A DNA stretch of 64,000 nt from Comamonas odontotermitis (GTDB lineage Bacteria > Pseudomonadota > Gammaproteobacteria > Burkholderiales > Burkholderiaceae_C): NCBI RefSeq assembly GCF_014207855.1, contig NZ_JACHKZ010000018.1:23398-87397 (forward strand). Reading direction: 5' to 3'. The translations under genes were made by a program, and so were the position numbers. Of the stretch, positions 54,220 to 64,000 are shown in pieces; the stretch's first letter is position 1, and each line of letters begins with the position of its first letter. The notes under the pieces were generated by a model. That model was not told where the DNA came from. It saw only the letters and a program-made list of their open reading frames with translations, and did not search any database.

Positions 54220-57200
54220 ACCAGCACCCGCTCGATGCCACCGTTGTTGGCGCGCTGCACGTATTCGGGCATCCAGTTTTCGCCCAGAATCTCGCGCGCC
54301 ATCTCGACGACGATGTAATCGGCCTCCAGCAGGCCATTCTGCAGATCGTCCTGGTAGCGGTTCAAGCCCTGCAGGCAGCTCGGGCAGCTGGTCAGAATCT
54401 TGACGTTGTCCTTGGCGTCCACCTGGCCTGCATCGCGCAGCTGGGCTTCGCCCTTGCGGATTTCCTCGGTCTTGCGGAAGCGAATCTGGGTCGAGATATC
54501 AGGGCGTGTCACACCCAGCGTGCCCGATTCGCCGCAGCAGCGCTCGCTTTTCAAGACGTTGTCGCCCACCAGCGCCTTTACGGTTTTCATCGGATCCTGC
54601 TGCTTCATCGGCGTATGGCAGGGGTCGTGGTACAGGTACGCGCTCTTGCCCTGCAAGGTCACGCCCTTCTCCAGCAGGTATTCATGGATGTCGATGATGC
54701 GGCAGCCCGGGAAGATCTTGTCGAATTGGTAGCCCTGCAGCTGGTCGTAGCAGGTACCGCAGCTGACCACCACGGTCTTGATGTCCAGGTAGTTCAGCGT
54801 GGTTGCCACGCGGTGGAACAACACCCGGTTGTCGGTGATCATCTTCTCGGCCTTGTCGAACTGGCCGCTGCCGCGCTGTGGATAACCGCAGCACAGATAG
54901 CCCGGCGGCAGCACGGTCTGCACACCGGCGTGCCACAGCATGGCCTGCGTGGCCAGGCCCACCTGGCTGAACAGGCGCTCCGAGCCGCAACCGGGGAAGT
55001 AGAACACTGCTTCGGTTTCCGAACTGGTGGTTTTCGGGTCGCGGATGATGGGCACGTAATCCTTGTTCTCGATGTCGAGCAAGGCACGCGCCGTCTGCTT
55101 GGGCAAGCCGCCGGGCAGCTTCTTGTTGACGAAGTGAATCACCTGCTCCTTGATCGGCGCAGTGCCCACGCTCGCTGGCGGGTGCGCGGTCTGGCGCCTG
55201 CCCAGGCCCTTGAGCACATCAACGGCCAGCCGCTGGGCCTTGAAGCCCACACCCACCATGGTCTTGCGCAGCAGCTTGATGGTGTCGGGATTGGTGGCAT
55301 TGAGCATGGCCATCGCCACCTTGTTGCCAGGGCGAAAGCTCTTCTTGCCCATCTGGCGCAGCAGGTTGCGCATGTTCATGGTCACGTCGCCAAAGTCGAT
55401 CTTGACCGGGCATGGCGTTGCGCACTTGTGGCAGACCGTGCAGTGGTCCGACACGTCCTCAAACTCCTGCCAATGGCGGATGGACACACCACGGCGCGTC
55501 TGCTCCTCGTAGAGGAATGCCTCCACCAGCAACGATGTCGCCAGAATCTTGTTGCGTGGCGAATACAGCAGATTGGCGCGCGGCACATGGGTAGCGCACA
55601 CCGGCTTGCATTTGCCGCAGCGCAGGCAGTCCTTGACCGAATCGGCAATCGCGCCGATGTGGCTTTGCTGCATGATGAGCGACTCATGCCCCATCAGGCC
55701 AAAGGACGGCGTGTAGGCATTGGTCAGATCGGCATACATCAGCGATTTGCGCGATTTGTCGCCTTCGTGCGTCTGCTCCAGCAGCAGGCGGCGCTCTTCG
55801 GCCCGCAGCAGCTTGCCCTTGTTGAAATGGCCGTGCGGGTCGATCTTTGCCTTGTACTCGGCAAAGGGGCGCAGCTCGTCGTCGCTCAGAAACTCCAGCT
55901 TGGTGATGCCAATGCCATGCTCGCCCGAGATCACCCCGCCCAGGCTGCGCGCCAGGGCCATGATGCGTGCCACTGCTGCATGGGCCGTGGTGAGCATCTC
56001 GTAGTCATCGCTGTTAACGGGCAGGTTGGTGTGCACATTCCCATCCCCCGCGTGCATGTGCAGCGCCACGAACACGCGGCCCTTGAGCACGCGCTGGTGA
56101 ATGGCCACCACCTCGTCCATGATCGGCTGGTAGGCCGAGCCGGTGAAGATCGCAGCCAGCGGCGCGCGCAGATCGGTCTTCCAGCTGGCGCGCAAGGTGT
56201 GATCCTGCAGCAGGCGGAACTGACCTTCCACGTTGTTCAGCCAGCCTTGCCAGCGGCCATGCACCTCGGTCACCAGCGCCAGGGCCTGCGCCACGCGGTC
56301 TTCCAGCAGTTCGGCCGACGGAATCTCGCTGGCATCGTCCTGCTTGCCCAGCGGCAGTTGGCCATTGGCAAAAAAGGCGTGCAACTCGTCGCACAGCTTG
56401 ATCTTGTTCTGCAGCGACAGCTCGATGTTGATGCGTTCGATGCCATCGGTGTATTCCGCCATGCGCGGCAGCGGAATCACCACGTCTTCGTTGATCTTGA
56501 ATGCGTTGGTATGGCGGCTGATCGCCGCCGTGCGCTTGCGATCCAGCCAGAATTTCTTGCGCGCCTCGGGGCTGATGGCGATGAAGCCCTCGCCACTGCG
56601 CGAATTGGCAATGCGCACCACTTCGCTCGTCACGCGGGCCACGTCATCGGGGTTGTCGCCCACGATGTCGCCAAACAGCACCATCTTGGGCAGGCCGCCA
56701 TGCTTCTTGCTCTTGGTGGAATAGCCCACAGCCTTCAGGTAGCGGTCATCCAGGTGTTCCAGCCCCGCAAGCAGCACGCCCGAGCGCTTTTGCTCGGCAA
56801 ACATATAGTCCTTGATCTCGACGATCGAAGGCACCGCATCCTTGGCATTGCCGAAGAACTCCAGGCACACCGTGCGGGTGTGCTCAGGCATGCGGTGTAC
56901 CACCCAGCGCGCGCTGGTGATCAGGCCGTCCGTGCCTTCCTTCTGCACGCCCGGCAGGCCCGAGAGGAACTTGTCCGTCACATCCTTGCCCAGGCCTTCC
57001 TTGCGGAACTTGTAGCCTGGAATGTCGAGGCGCTCCGTGCGCAGCAGCTTCTTGCCCTCGGCATCAAGGTACTTCAGCTCGAAGCTGGCCATCTCGGCAT
57101 CGTGGATCTTGCCCAGGTTGTGGTCCAGGCGCGTCACCTCCAGCCACTGCGCGTCAGGCGTCACCATGCGCCAGCTGGCCAGGTTGTCCAGCGCGGTCCC

Positions 57201-58127
57201 CCAGAGAACAGCCTTCTTGCCGCCCGCATTCATGGCGATGTTGCCGCCAATGCACGATGCCTCGATCGATGTCGGGTCGACAGCAAACACAAAACCGCCG
57301 CGCTCGGCCGCATCGGCCACGCGCTGCGTCACCACACCAGCCTGCGACCAGACCGTGGGCACCGGATGATCCACGCCGGGCAGAGACACCATCTCCACTT
57401 CGGTCATCTTTTCCAGCTTTTCGGTATTGATGACTGCGCTGCGCCAGGTCAGCGGAATCGCTCCGCCCGTATAGCCGGTGCCGCCGCCGCGCGGCACGAT
57501 GGTCAGGCCTAGTTCGATACAGGCCCGAACGAGCCCGGCGATCTCTTCCTCGCCATCGGGTGTCAGCACCACAAAGGGGTATTCCACGCGCCAGTCGGTG
57601 GCATCGGTCACATGGCTCACGCGCGAGAGGCCATCAAACTTGATGTTGTCCTTGGCCGTGATGCGCCCCAGGGCGCGCTGCACCTTGCGGCGCAGCTCGG
57701 TCGCTTCCTGCAGGGTTGTGTCGAATTCAGACACTGCGACCTGGGCCGCTTCAATCAGCTGCCCTACCAGCGCATCGCGCGCGGCGTCTTCTGCAGGCGC
57801 GCGGCGTTTCTGCACTTCGGCCAGGCGGTGGTGCAGGGCTTCCACCAGCTGCTTGCGGCGGCCAGGGTTGTGCAGCAGATCGTCCTGCAGGTAGGGATTG
57901 CGCTGCACCACCCAGATATCGCCCAGCACTTCATAGAGCATACGGGCCGAGCGACCCGTCTTGCGCTCCTGGCGCAGCTGGCCCAACAGGTTCCATGCGT
58001 CGAAACCCAGAAGGCGAATCACGATTTCACGGTCGGAGAACGAGGTGTAGTTATAGGGAATCTCGCGGAGACGGGCTGGCCCGTCGACCTGTGCTTGCAA
58101 GCTGGCCAGCGCAATCGGTGCATTCAT
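54216..58127 (-). CDS. FAD-binding and Fe-S oxidoreductase fusion (DUF3683, GlcD and CCG domains)
   Basis: A 1303-residue protein. Order of domains: an N-terminal DUF3683-type block (about 1-185), an FAD-binding PCMH fold ([20 protein letters not shown] near 215), the GlcD-type C-terminal FAD domain ([14 protein letters not shown] and [15 protein letters not shown], about 690-760), two ferredoxin-like clusters ([11 protein letters not shown] and [11 protein letters not shown]) and two CCG cysteine-rich domains ([19 protein letters not shown]). This is the layout of a fused D-lactate or glycolate dehydrogenase with its Fe-S subunit. It oxidises a 2-hydroxy acid; the substrate is not known. The start ATG at 58127 ([10 protein letters not shown]) was chosen from the reading frame. 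Confidence 0.9.
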   Translation of the reverse strand: MNAPIALASLQAQVDGPARLREIPYNYTSFSDREIVIRLLGFDAWNLLGQLRQERKTGRSARMLYEVLGDIWVVQRNPYLQDDLLHNPGRRKQLVEALHHRLAEVQKRRAPAEDAARDALVGQLIEAAQVAVSEFDTTLQEATELRRKVQRALGRITAKDNIKFDGLSRVSHVTDATDWRVEYPFVVLTPDGEEEIAGLVRACIELGLTIVPRGGGTGYTGGAIPLTWRSAVINTEKLEKMTEVEMVSLPGVDHPVPTVWSQAGVVTQRVADAAERGGFVFAVDPTSIEASCIGGNIAMNAGGKKAVLWGTALDNLASWRMVTPDAQWLEVTRLDHNLGKIHDAEMASFELKYLDAEGKKLLRTERLDIPGYKFRKEGLGKDVTDKFLSGLPGVQKEGTDGLITSARWVVHRMPEHTRTVCLEFFGNAKDAVPSIVEIKDYMFAEQKRSGVLLAGLEHLDDRYLKAVGYSTKSKKHGGLPKMVLFGDIVGDNPDDVARVTSEVVRIANSRSGEGFIAISPEARKKFWLDRKRTAAISRHTNAFKINEDVVIPLPRMAEYTDGIERINIELSLQNKIKLCDELHAFFANGQLPLGKQDDASEIPSAELLEDRVAQALALVTEVHGRWQGWLNNVEGQFRLLQDHTLRASWKTDLRAPLAAIFTGSAYQPIMDEVVAIHQRVLKGRVFVALHMHAGDGNVHTNLPVNSDDYEMLTTAHAAVARIMALARSLGGVISGEHGIGITKLEFLSDDELRPFAEYKAKIDPHGHFNKGKLLRAEERRLLLEQTHEGDKSRKSLMYADLTNAYTPSFGLMGHESLIMQQSHIGAIADSVKDCLRCGKCKPVCATHVPRANLLYSPRNKILATSLLVEAFLYEEQTRRGVSIRHWQEFEDVSDHCTVCHKCATPCPVKIDFGDVTMNMRNLLRQMGKKSFRPGNKVAMAMLNATNPDTIKLLRKTMVGVGFKAQRLAVDVLKGLGRRQTAHPPASVGTAPIKEQVIHFVNKKLPGGLPKQTARALLDIENKDYVPIIRDPKTTSSETEAVFYFPGCGSERLFSQVGLATQAMLWHAGVQTVLPPGYLCCGYPQRGSGQFDKAEKMITDNRVLFHRVATTLNYLDIKTVVVSCGTCYDQLQGYQFDKIFPGCRIIDIHEYLLEKGVTLQGKSAYLYHDPCHTPMKQQDPMKTVKALVGDNVLKSERCCGESGTLGVTRPDISTQIRFRKTEEIRKGEAQLRDAGQVDAKDNVKILTSCPSCLQGLNRYQDDLQNGLLEADYIVVEMAREILGENWMPEYVQRANNGGIERVLV

Positions 58128-58598
58128 GGATGAAACCTGTATGGGAGCGTGGGGCTCCCTGGAGTTGGCAGTGGGGGCACCGATTTTATGACATGGGGCA
58201 ATTACGCATGGCCGCAGCCTGCAAAAGCAGTTAGGTCGCTCCAGTTCTTGGCCGTCAAAGCCTTTCGCCAACAACAGGAATTTTTCTCTATTTTTCTCAT
58301 TTGATCGAATTTGAGCATTTAATCGGCGCCGGAAGTGTCTAACACAGATGTTTGACCGCCTTGTGTGACAGCCCCAACGATGGACTAGGCAAATTCCCGG
58401 GTGGTTACATTTTTTCTTTCAACCTAGAATACAGCCTGTCTTACAATCGTAACGTCTTGTATTTGTTGACGCTGTATGCCTGTACAACCGGGTTTCCCCA
58501 GTTGCTTCACCAACGGCGATATGCCACAACGTCACAGAACATTCACAAACGCCTCATACGATTCGTTTTTGAGCGTTTTTCATAACCCAGGAGCATTC
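58128..58598. promoter_or_regulatory. Divergent control region before ugpB
   Basis: The 471 bases between the FAD oxidoreductase and ugpB contain no supported gene. Features: an AT-rich stretch near 58280-58330, a TAGAAT at 58425-58430 and a weak Pho-box-like CTGTCTTACAATCGTAACG at 58436-58454. The ugpB Shine-Dalgarno is AGGAG at 58589-58593. The Pho-box match is too weak to claim phosphate control. Confidence 0.35.
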
Positions 58599-59915
58599 AT
58601 GCACTTCAAGCGTTTGGCCATCGCTGCCGGTATCGCAGCCACCACCAGCCTGTCCGCCCATGCAGTCACCGAGATCCAATGGTGGCATTCCATGACCGCC
58701 GTGAACAATGAGTGGGTCAACGATCTGGCCAAGGAGTTCAACGAAAGCCAGAAGGAATACAAGGTCGTTCCCACCTACAAGGGCCAGTACGACGAATCGA
58801 TGACCGCCGCCATTGCGGCCTTCCGTTCGGGCAATGCGCCAGACATCCTGCAGGTGTTTGAAGTGGGTACCGCCACCATGATGGCATCCAAGGGTGCTAC
58901 CGTCCCCGTGGGCAAGGTGATGGCCGACGCTAGCGTGTCGTTCGACCCCAAGGCCTACATCCCCGCCGTGGCTGGTTACTACACCGCCCCCAATGGCCAG
59001 ATGCTGAGCTTCCCCTTCAACAGCTCGACCACCATCTTCTATTACAACAAGGACGCCTTCAAGAAGGCCGGCCTGAACCCTGACAAGGCCCCTGCCACCT
59101 GGCCTGAAGTGTTTGCGGCAGCCAAGAAGCTCAAGGAAAGCGGCCACAGCTGCCCCATGACCCTGGCATGGCAAGGCTGGACCCAGCTGGAATCCTTCTC
59201 CACCTGGCACAACGTCGAGTTTGCGACCGAGCAGAACGGCCTGAGCGCCAACGGCTACAAGGCACGCCTGAAGATCAACTCTCCGCTGCACATCAAGCAC
59301 ATCGACAACCTGGCCGCCGCTGCCAAGGCTGGTGAATTCGTCTACAAGGGCCGCAACGCAATTTCGCAGGCTTCGTTCACCGCCGGTGAATGCGCAATGA
59401 TCCAGACCTCGTCGGGCTACTATGGCGATGTGGCCAAGAACGCCAAGTTCGCCTATGGCCTGTCCACCCTGCCTTACTACCCCGATGTCAAGGGCGCACC
59501 GCAGAACACCGTGATCGGCGGCGCTTCGCTGTGGGTGATGGCTGGCAAGTCTGCCGAGCGCTATAAGGGCGTGGCCAAGTTCTTCGAATTCCTGTCGCAG
59601 ACCAAGGTGCAGGCCGCTTCGCACCAGCGCACCGGCTACCTGCCTGTAACCATGGCTGCCTACGACCTGACCGAAAAGTCCGGCTTCTACCAGAAGAACC
59701 CTGGCACCGACACGGCCGTGACGCAGATGATCCGCAAGGTGACCGACAACTCGCGCGGTATCCGCCTGGGCAACTATGTACAGATCCGTACCATCGAGGA
59801 CGAAGAACTCGAACAGGTCTGGGCTGGCAAGAAGAGCGGCAAGGAAGCGCTCGACTCCATCGTGACCCGCGGCAACGAGCTGCTCGCCCGCTTCGAGAAA
59901 TCGTACAAGAAGTAA
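58599..59915 (+). CDS. ugpB: sn-Glycerol-3-phosphate-binding protein UgpB
   Basis: A 438-residue periplasmic binding protein. A signal peptide (MHFKRLAIAAGIAATTSLSA) is cleaved near AHA. Family 1 features: TEIQWWHSMTAVNNEWVNDL at the mature start, the FRSGNAPDILQVFEVGTATM block, and the conserved GGASLWVMAGKS region. UgpB delivers glycerol-3-phosphate or glycerophosphodiesters to UgpAEC. It is separated from ugpA by a terminator that would explain high ugpB expression. Confidence 0.93.
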   Translation: MHFKRLAIAAGIAATTSLSAHAVTEIQWWHSMTAVNNEWVNDLAKEFNESQKEYKVVPTYKGQYDESMTAAIAAFRSGNAPDILQVFEVGTATMMASKGATVPVGKVMADASVSFDPKAYIPAVAGYYTAPNGQMLSFPFNSSTTIFYYNKDAFKKAGLNPDKAPATWPEVFAAAKKLKESGHSCPMTLAWQGWTQLESFSTWHNVEFATEQNGLSANGYKARLKINSPLHIKHIDNLAAAAKAGEFVYKGRNAISQASFTAGECAMIQTSSGYYGDVAKNAKFAYGLSTLPYYPDVKGAPQNTVIGGASLWVMAGKSAERYKGVAKFFEFLSQTKVQAASHQRTGYLPVTMAAYDLTEKSGFYQKNPGTDTAVTQMIRKVTDNSRGIRLGNYVQIRTIEDEELEQVWAGKKSGKEALDSIVTRGNELLARFEKSYKK

Positions 59916-59972
59916 TCCTTTCACGGACTCGCATCTGCCCCGCTCACGCAGGGCAGATGCAGGCCTGAACCC

Positions 59973-60011
59973 GCCCTCCGGACGCTGAAAAACGCTCCGG
60001 CGGCTTTTTTG
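59973..60011 (+). terminator. Intergenic terminator between ugpB and ugpA
   Basis: A stem with a bulge (CCGGA-c-GC and GC-TCCGG) and a following T run, in the 111-base gap after ugpB. It can reduce transcript of the downstream permeases relative to the binding protein. Confidence 0.6.
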
Positions 60012-60026
60012 TTTTTAAGCTCCATC

Positions 60027-60908
60027 ATGGAAAAACGCGTCCTTTTCCGATCCAAGTGGCTGCCCTGGGTGCTGATTGCACCGCAGTTGCTGATCATCGG
60101 CATTTTCTTTTTCTGGCCCGCCGCGCAGGCAGTGCTGCAGTCGTTCCAGATGGAAGACGCTTTCGGCATGAGTACGGAATGGGTCGGTCTCGACAACTTC
60201 CGCACACTCTTTTCGGATGGCGCCTATCTGGACTCGTTCTACCGCACCGCCCTCTTCTCGGTACTGGTAGCCGGCGTCGGCATTACCACTTCGCTGGCAC
60301 TGGCCATTTTTGCGGACCGCATCGTGCGCTTCGCCATGGTCTACAAGACCTTGCTCATCATCCCCTACGCCGTGGCACCCGTAATCGCTGGCGTGCTGTG
60401 GATTTTCATGTTTTCGCCCTCGATTGGCGTCATCTCCTATTTTCTGGGCAAGCTAGGCTACACCTGGAACCATCTGATGAATGAAAACCAAGCCATGGCG
60501 CTGATCGTGCTGGCCTCGGTGTGGAAACAGATCTCGTACAACTTCCTGTTCTTCCTGGCTGGCCTGCAGTCCATTCCCAAGGCACTGATCGAAGCCGCCT
60601 CGATCGATGGCGCGAGCCCATGGCGCCGCTTCTGGAACATCCAGCTGCCGCTGCTCTCGCCCACCACCTTCTTCCTACTGGTGATCAACATCGTCTATGC
60701 CTTCTTTGACACCTTCGGCATCATCGATGCAGCCACCCACGGCGGCCCTGGCCAGTCGACCTCGATCCTGGTCTACAAGGTGTATCTGGACGGTTTCAAG
60801 GCGCTCGACCTGGGCGGCTCGGCGGCGCAGTCCGTGATTCTGATGTGTATTGTGGTTGTGCTGACGGTGATCCAGTTCCGCTACGTTGAAAAGAAAGTGC
60901 AGTACTGA
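60027..60908 (+). CDS. ugpA: Glycerol-3-phosphate ABC transporter permease UgpA
   Basis: A 293-residue inner-membrane permease with six hydrophobic helices. The EAA loop is [20 protein letters not shown], as for UgpA/MalF-type permeases. The ATG at 60027 (MEKRVLFRS) is preferred to the TTG at 60009. Three genes (ugpA, ugpE, ugpC) follow each other with short gaps. Confidence 0.93.
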   Translation: MEKRVLFRSKWLPWVLIAPQLLIIGIFFFWPAAQAVLQSFQMEDAFGMSTEWVGLDNFRTLFSDGAYLDSFYRTALFSVLVAGVGITTSLALAIFADRIVRFAMVYKTLLIIPYAVAPVIAGVLWIFMFSPSIGVISYFLGKLGYTWNHLMNENQAMALIVLASVWKQISYNFLFFLAGLQSIPKALIEAASIDGASPWRRFWNIQLPLLSPTTFFLLVINIVYAFFDTFGIIDAATHGGPGQSTSILVYKVYLDGFKALDLGGSAAQSVILMCIVVVLTVIQFRYVEKKVQY

Positions 60909-60910
60909 TC

Positions 60911-61762
60911 ATGGTGGACCGCAATCCCTGGCTCAATTTCTTCTCGCACGCCGTGCTCATTCTCGGCGTCGCGCTCGTGGCCTTCCCGCTGTATCTGGCG
61001 CTGGTGGCTTCGACGCACACCTCCTCCGAGATCGTGCAGGCCCCCATGCCGCTGCTGCCCGGCACCCACATGTGGGAAAACTACAAGGAGGCACTGTTTG
61101 GATCCGGCAAGCTGGGCTCCAACACCAACGTGGTACGCATGATGTGGGTGAGTTTTGTCGTGGCAATGATCATTACCGTCGGCAAAATTGCGATTTCGCT
61201 GCTGTCGGCATTCGCCATCGTCTACTTCCGCTTCCCCTTCAAGATGGTCTGCTTCTGGGCGATCTTCCTGACACTGATGCTGCCCGTTGAAGTGCGTATC
61301 CTGCCTACGTACAAGGTCGTGGCCGAGCTGGGCCTGCTCAACAGCTACGCCGGCCTGTCACTGCCGCTGATCGCCTCTGCCACCGCGACCTTCCTGTTCC
61401 GCCAGTTCTTTCTGAGCGTTCCCGATGAGCTCGTGGAAGCGGCGCGCATTGACGGCGCCGGCCCCATGCGCTTCTTCAAGGACATTCTGGTGCCCCTGTC
61501 CAGAACGTCCATCGCGGCGCTCTTCGTGATCCAGTTCATCTATGGCTGGAACCAGTATTTGTGGCCTGTCTTGATGACCACTTCGGAAAACATGTACCCC
61601 GTGGTGGTAGGTATCAAGAGCATGATTGGTGGCAGCGGTGAGGCCGCCATCGACTGGAACATCGTGATGGCTACGGCCATTCTCGCCATGTTGCCACCGA
61701 CCCTGGTGGTGATGCTGATGCAAAAGTGGTTTGTCAAAGGCCTGGTGGATACCGAAAAGTAA
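60911..61762 (+). CDS. ugpE: Glycerol-3-phosphate ABC transporter permease UgpE
   Basis: A 283-residue inner-membrane permease with six hydrophobic helices. The EAA loop is VEAARIDGAGPMRFFKDIL. Starts two bases after ugpA. It pairs with UgpA to form the pore. Confidence 0.93.
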   Translation: MVDRNPWLNFFSHAVLILGVALVAFPLYLALVASTHTSSEIVQAPMPLLPGTHMWENYKEALFGSGKLGSNTNVVRMMWVSFVVAMIITVGKIAISLLSAFAIVYFRFPFKMVCFWAIFLTLMLPVEVRILPTYKVVAELGLLNSYAGLSLPLIASATATFLFRQFFLSVPDELVEAARIDGAGPMRFFKDILVPLSRTSIAALFVIQFIYGWNQYLWPVLMTTSENMYPVVVGIKSMIGGSGEAAIDWNIVMATAILAMLPPTLVVMLMQKWFVKGLVDTEK

Positions 61763-61813
61763 TCCCCCGTCTTGCCCATCCACCATCTTTGACCGATTGA
61801 AAAAAACCCTGTT

Positions 61814-62821
<1,008 letters not shown>

Positions 62822-62907
62822 AGACATTCAGGGGCCGCGTGCAGCGCCTCAGGCCTGTTCTGGGACAGCCATCACCACGGCCCGCCTCACCTCCCAAAAG
62901 CTCCAAC

Positions 62908-62942
62908 AAGCGCCCAAACTCATACTTTGCGGCGCTTTTTTT
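62908..62942 (+). terminator. Intrinsic terminator after ugpC
   Basis: Seven-base stem (aagcgcc and ggcgctt) with a 16-base loop and a T run, between ugpC and ugpQ. Confidence 0.6.
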
Positions 62943-62953
62943 ACGCACTGCGG

Positions 62954-62980
62954 TTGCTGTTTTTTCCAAAGGTCTATAGT
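62954..62980 (+). promoter_or_regulatory. Possible ugpQ promoter
   Basis: TTGCTG (62954-62959) and TATAGT (62975-62980) with a 15-base spacer, shorter than ideal. It would give ugpQ its own transcript after the terminator. Confidence 0.35.
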
Positions 62981-62989
62981 CAAACACGG

Positions 62990-63035
62990 CTTTGGCGCCT
63001 ACCCCTCAAGCGCCAGGAGCTACCAAATTGATAGT
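62990..63035 (-). repeat. ATAGC/GCGC dispersed repeat, copy 9 (diverged)
   Basis: Minus strand: AATTTGGTAGCTCCTGGCGC, then CTTGAGGGGTAGGCGCC. Like copies 1 and 2 it lies directly upstream of a start codon (ugpQ). Confidence 0.4.
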
Positions 63036-63048
63036 ATTCGAGAACGCC

Positions 63049-63822
63049 ATGACACACTCCACCAACTGGCCCTACCCCCGCTGGATTGCCCACCGCGGCG
63101 CTGGCAAGCTCGCGCCCGAAAACACCATGAGCGCTTTCCGCCTGGGCGCCTCGTTCGGCTACCGCATGTTCGAGTGCGACGCCAAGCTCAGCAGCGACGG
63201 AGTGCTGTTTCTGATGCACGATGCCGACCTCAAGCGCACCACCAACGCCCAGGGCACGGGCAGCGAATTGAGCATGGGCGAGCTGGCCCAGCTTGACGCA
63301 GGCAGCTGGCATTCGCGCAGCCATGCGGGCGAGAACCTCCCCACACTGGAGGCCCTGGCCCGCTGGTGCCTGGCCAACCAGCATTTCCTCAATGTCGAGA
63401 TCAAACCCACGCCCGGCCAGGAGCTGGAAACCGGCCGTGCCACCGGCGCGCTGATGAACCGCATCTGGCCCCCAAACGTAGTGCCTCCGCTTTTCACCTC
63501 GTTCAAGCCCGATTCGCTGCGGGGCGCCCGCGAGATTGCGCCGCATACCCCCCGGGGTCTGCTGGTGGACAAGTTTGCCGATGGCACGGGCGAAGCCGAC
63601 CTGCAACTGGCCGTGGAACTGGGCTGTCAGGCCCTGGTGCTGAACCATGCGCTGTGGAACGCCGCGCTGGTGGCCAAAGTTCACGCCGCAGGCCTCTATT
63701 GCAGCAGCTACACAGTCAATGACGAATGGGCCGCCCAGCGCCTGATCGATCTGGGCACGGACGGCATCATCACCGACCGCGTGGACCTGTTCAGCCCTGC
63801 GCAGCATGGCCCGATACTCTAG
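63049..63822 (+). CDS. ugpQ: Glycerophosphodiester phosphodiesterase
   Basis: A 257-residue cytoplasmic enzyme. N-terminal IAHRGAGKLAPENTMSAF holds the catalytic His and the metal-binding Glu; FECDAKLSSDGVLFLMHDAD supplies the second catalytic His and more metal ligands. It splits glycerophosphodiesters to glycerol-3-phosphate and an alcohol, completing the ugp uptake pathway. The ATG at 63049 (MTHSTNWPY) is chosen because conserved sequence follows soon after. Confidence 0.94.
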   Translation: MTHSTNWPYPRWIAHRGAGKLAPENTMSAFRLGASFGYRMFECDAKLSSDGVLFLMHDADLKRTTNAQGTGSELSMGELAQLDAGSWHSRSHAGENLPTLEALARWCLANQHFLNVEIKPTPGQELETGRATGALMNRIWPPNVVPPLFTSFKPDSLRGAREIAPHTPRGLLVDKFADGTGEADLQLAVELGCQALVLNHALWNAALVAKVHAAGLYCSSYTVNDEWAAQRLIDLGTDGIITDRVDLFSPAQHGPIL

Positions 63823-63907
63823 GGATCCTTTGCAAAACCCTCGCCAAATGGGATGGACGCGGATCGGGACACGGCGCAAGGCGTCTTTTGAATGCAATAG
63901 CCGTAGC

Positions 63908-64000
63908 GGCTTTGTTGCATAAATCGGTTTGAGACTGAGTCTCCCCAAACCCCAGACGTAGTTATGCCACGGCCACCGTTTGGGGCGTGCCCAGCTCGGT
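63908..64000 (-). mobile_element. IS5-family (IS903-group-like) insertion sequence end, partial
   Basis: The 18-base end GGCTTTGTTGCATAAATC (63908-63925) differs at one base from the terminal inverted repeat of IS903 as I recall it. The next 36 bases are non-coding before a transposase stop. The element continues out of the window. If it follows IS903, the adjoining 9 bases (agccgtagc, 63899-63907) would be repeated at the far end. Confidence 0.6.
63962..64000 (-). CDS. Transposase C-terminus, partial
   Basis: The last 12 codons and stop of a minus-strand reading frame, ending TELGTPQTVAVA. Leu-Gly-x-Pro followed by a short tail is what I expect at the C-terminus of IS903-type transposases, and the stop lies 36 bases inside the terminal repeat. 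Too short for confident identification. Confidence 0.4.
   Translation of the reverse strand, partial: TELGTPQTVAVA

Noticed and set aside
54615..57512. 965-codon plus-strand ORF opposite the FAD/Fe-S fusion gene
   Set aside because: It mirrors the codon structure of the real gene and lacks any family signature.
58436..58454. Pho box upstream of ugpB
   Set aside because: Only the first half-site resembles CTGTCAT; kept as a weak note, not claimed.
58554..59924. 456-codon minus-strand ORF opposite ugpB
   Set aside because: Glycine- and valine-rich shadow; ugpB has clear family motifs.

Overview
The window is chromosomal DNA of high G+C content from a betaproteobacterium, most probably a Comamonadaceae (Comamonas/Delftia/Acidovorax type). 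The evidence is gene order (ribF-ileS-lspA, nadK-recN-rapZ, lolB-ispE-tRNA-Gln-prs-rplY-pth, ubiE-Tim44-like-ubiJ-ubiB), the protein families present, and a dispersed ATAGC-plus-GCGC-hairpin repeat that I associate from memory with this family. No rRNA, CRISPR array, prophage, replication origin or recognisable defence cassette is visible.

Layout. 1-5.9 kb: partial RsmB-type RNA methyltransferase, a membrane M48-like protein with a broken metal site, DUF1653, purN, a TPR-methyltransferase and an HNH nuclease. 6.0-10.8 kb: ribF-ileS-lspA. 11.0-14.0 kb: Na/Pi cotransporter, tRNA-Ser, an extradiol dioxygenase and a CAT-anticodon tRNA. 14.0-20.1 kb: hrcA and nadK-recN-rapZ, with a foreign-looking 1.6 kb insert (two small orphan genes, one ending at an in-frame amber codon) between hrcA and nadK. 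20.2-28.4 kb: mutM-mutY facing a TPR protein-lolB-ispE-tRNA-Gln-prs-rplY-pth run, then a ferredoxin. 28.6-37.0 kb: a dipeptide-type ABC importer followed by its binding protein, an amidase and a TTC38-like TPR protein. This run ends in a 121-bp MITE-like element. 37.1-41.0 kb: accessory genes (LysR regulator with a divergent tautomerase, a LysE/RhtB exporter, DUF429, an EamA transporter). 41.1-47.2 kb: nudB-EEP nuclease-folE, a CsgG-like lipoprotein, aspS, DUF502 and FmdB. 47.4-53.0 kb: a sodium:solute symporter and ubiE-Tim44-like-ubiJ-ubiB. 53.2-58.1 kb: DUF971, a HIT protein and a 1303-residue FAD/Fe-S oxidoreductase fusion. 58.6-63.8 kb: a complete ugpB-A-E-C-Q glycerol-3-phosphate operon. 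The window ends inside an IS5-family (IS903-group-like) insertion sequence.

How the genes work together. Most of the window is housekeeping: translation (ileS, aspS, rplY, pth, tRNAs), DNA repair (mutM, mutY, recN), cofactors (ribF, nadK, folE, nudB, the ubi genes), envelope (lspA, lolB) and precursors (purN, prs, ispE). Two nutrient-uptake cassettes (dpp-amidase-TTC38 and ugp) are the main metabolic specialities. I found no complete new system. The most unusual items are the amidase/TTC38 pairing with an importer, the M48-like pseudoprotease, the hrcA/nadK insert, the MITE-like element that completes the stop codons of both flanking genes, and two hairpins placed where they could control rplY and ubiJ.
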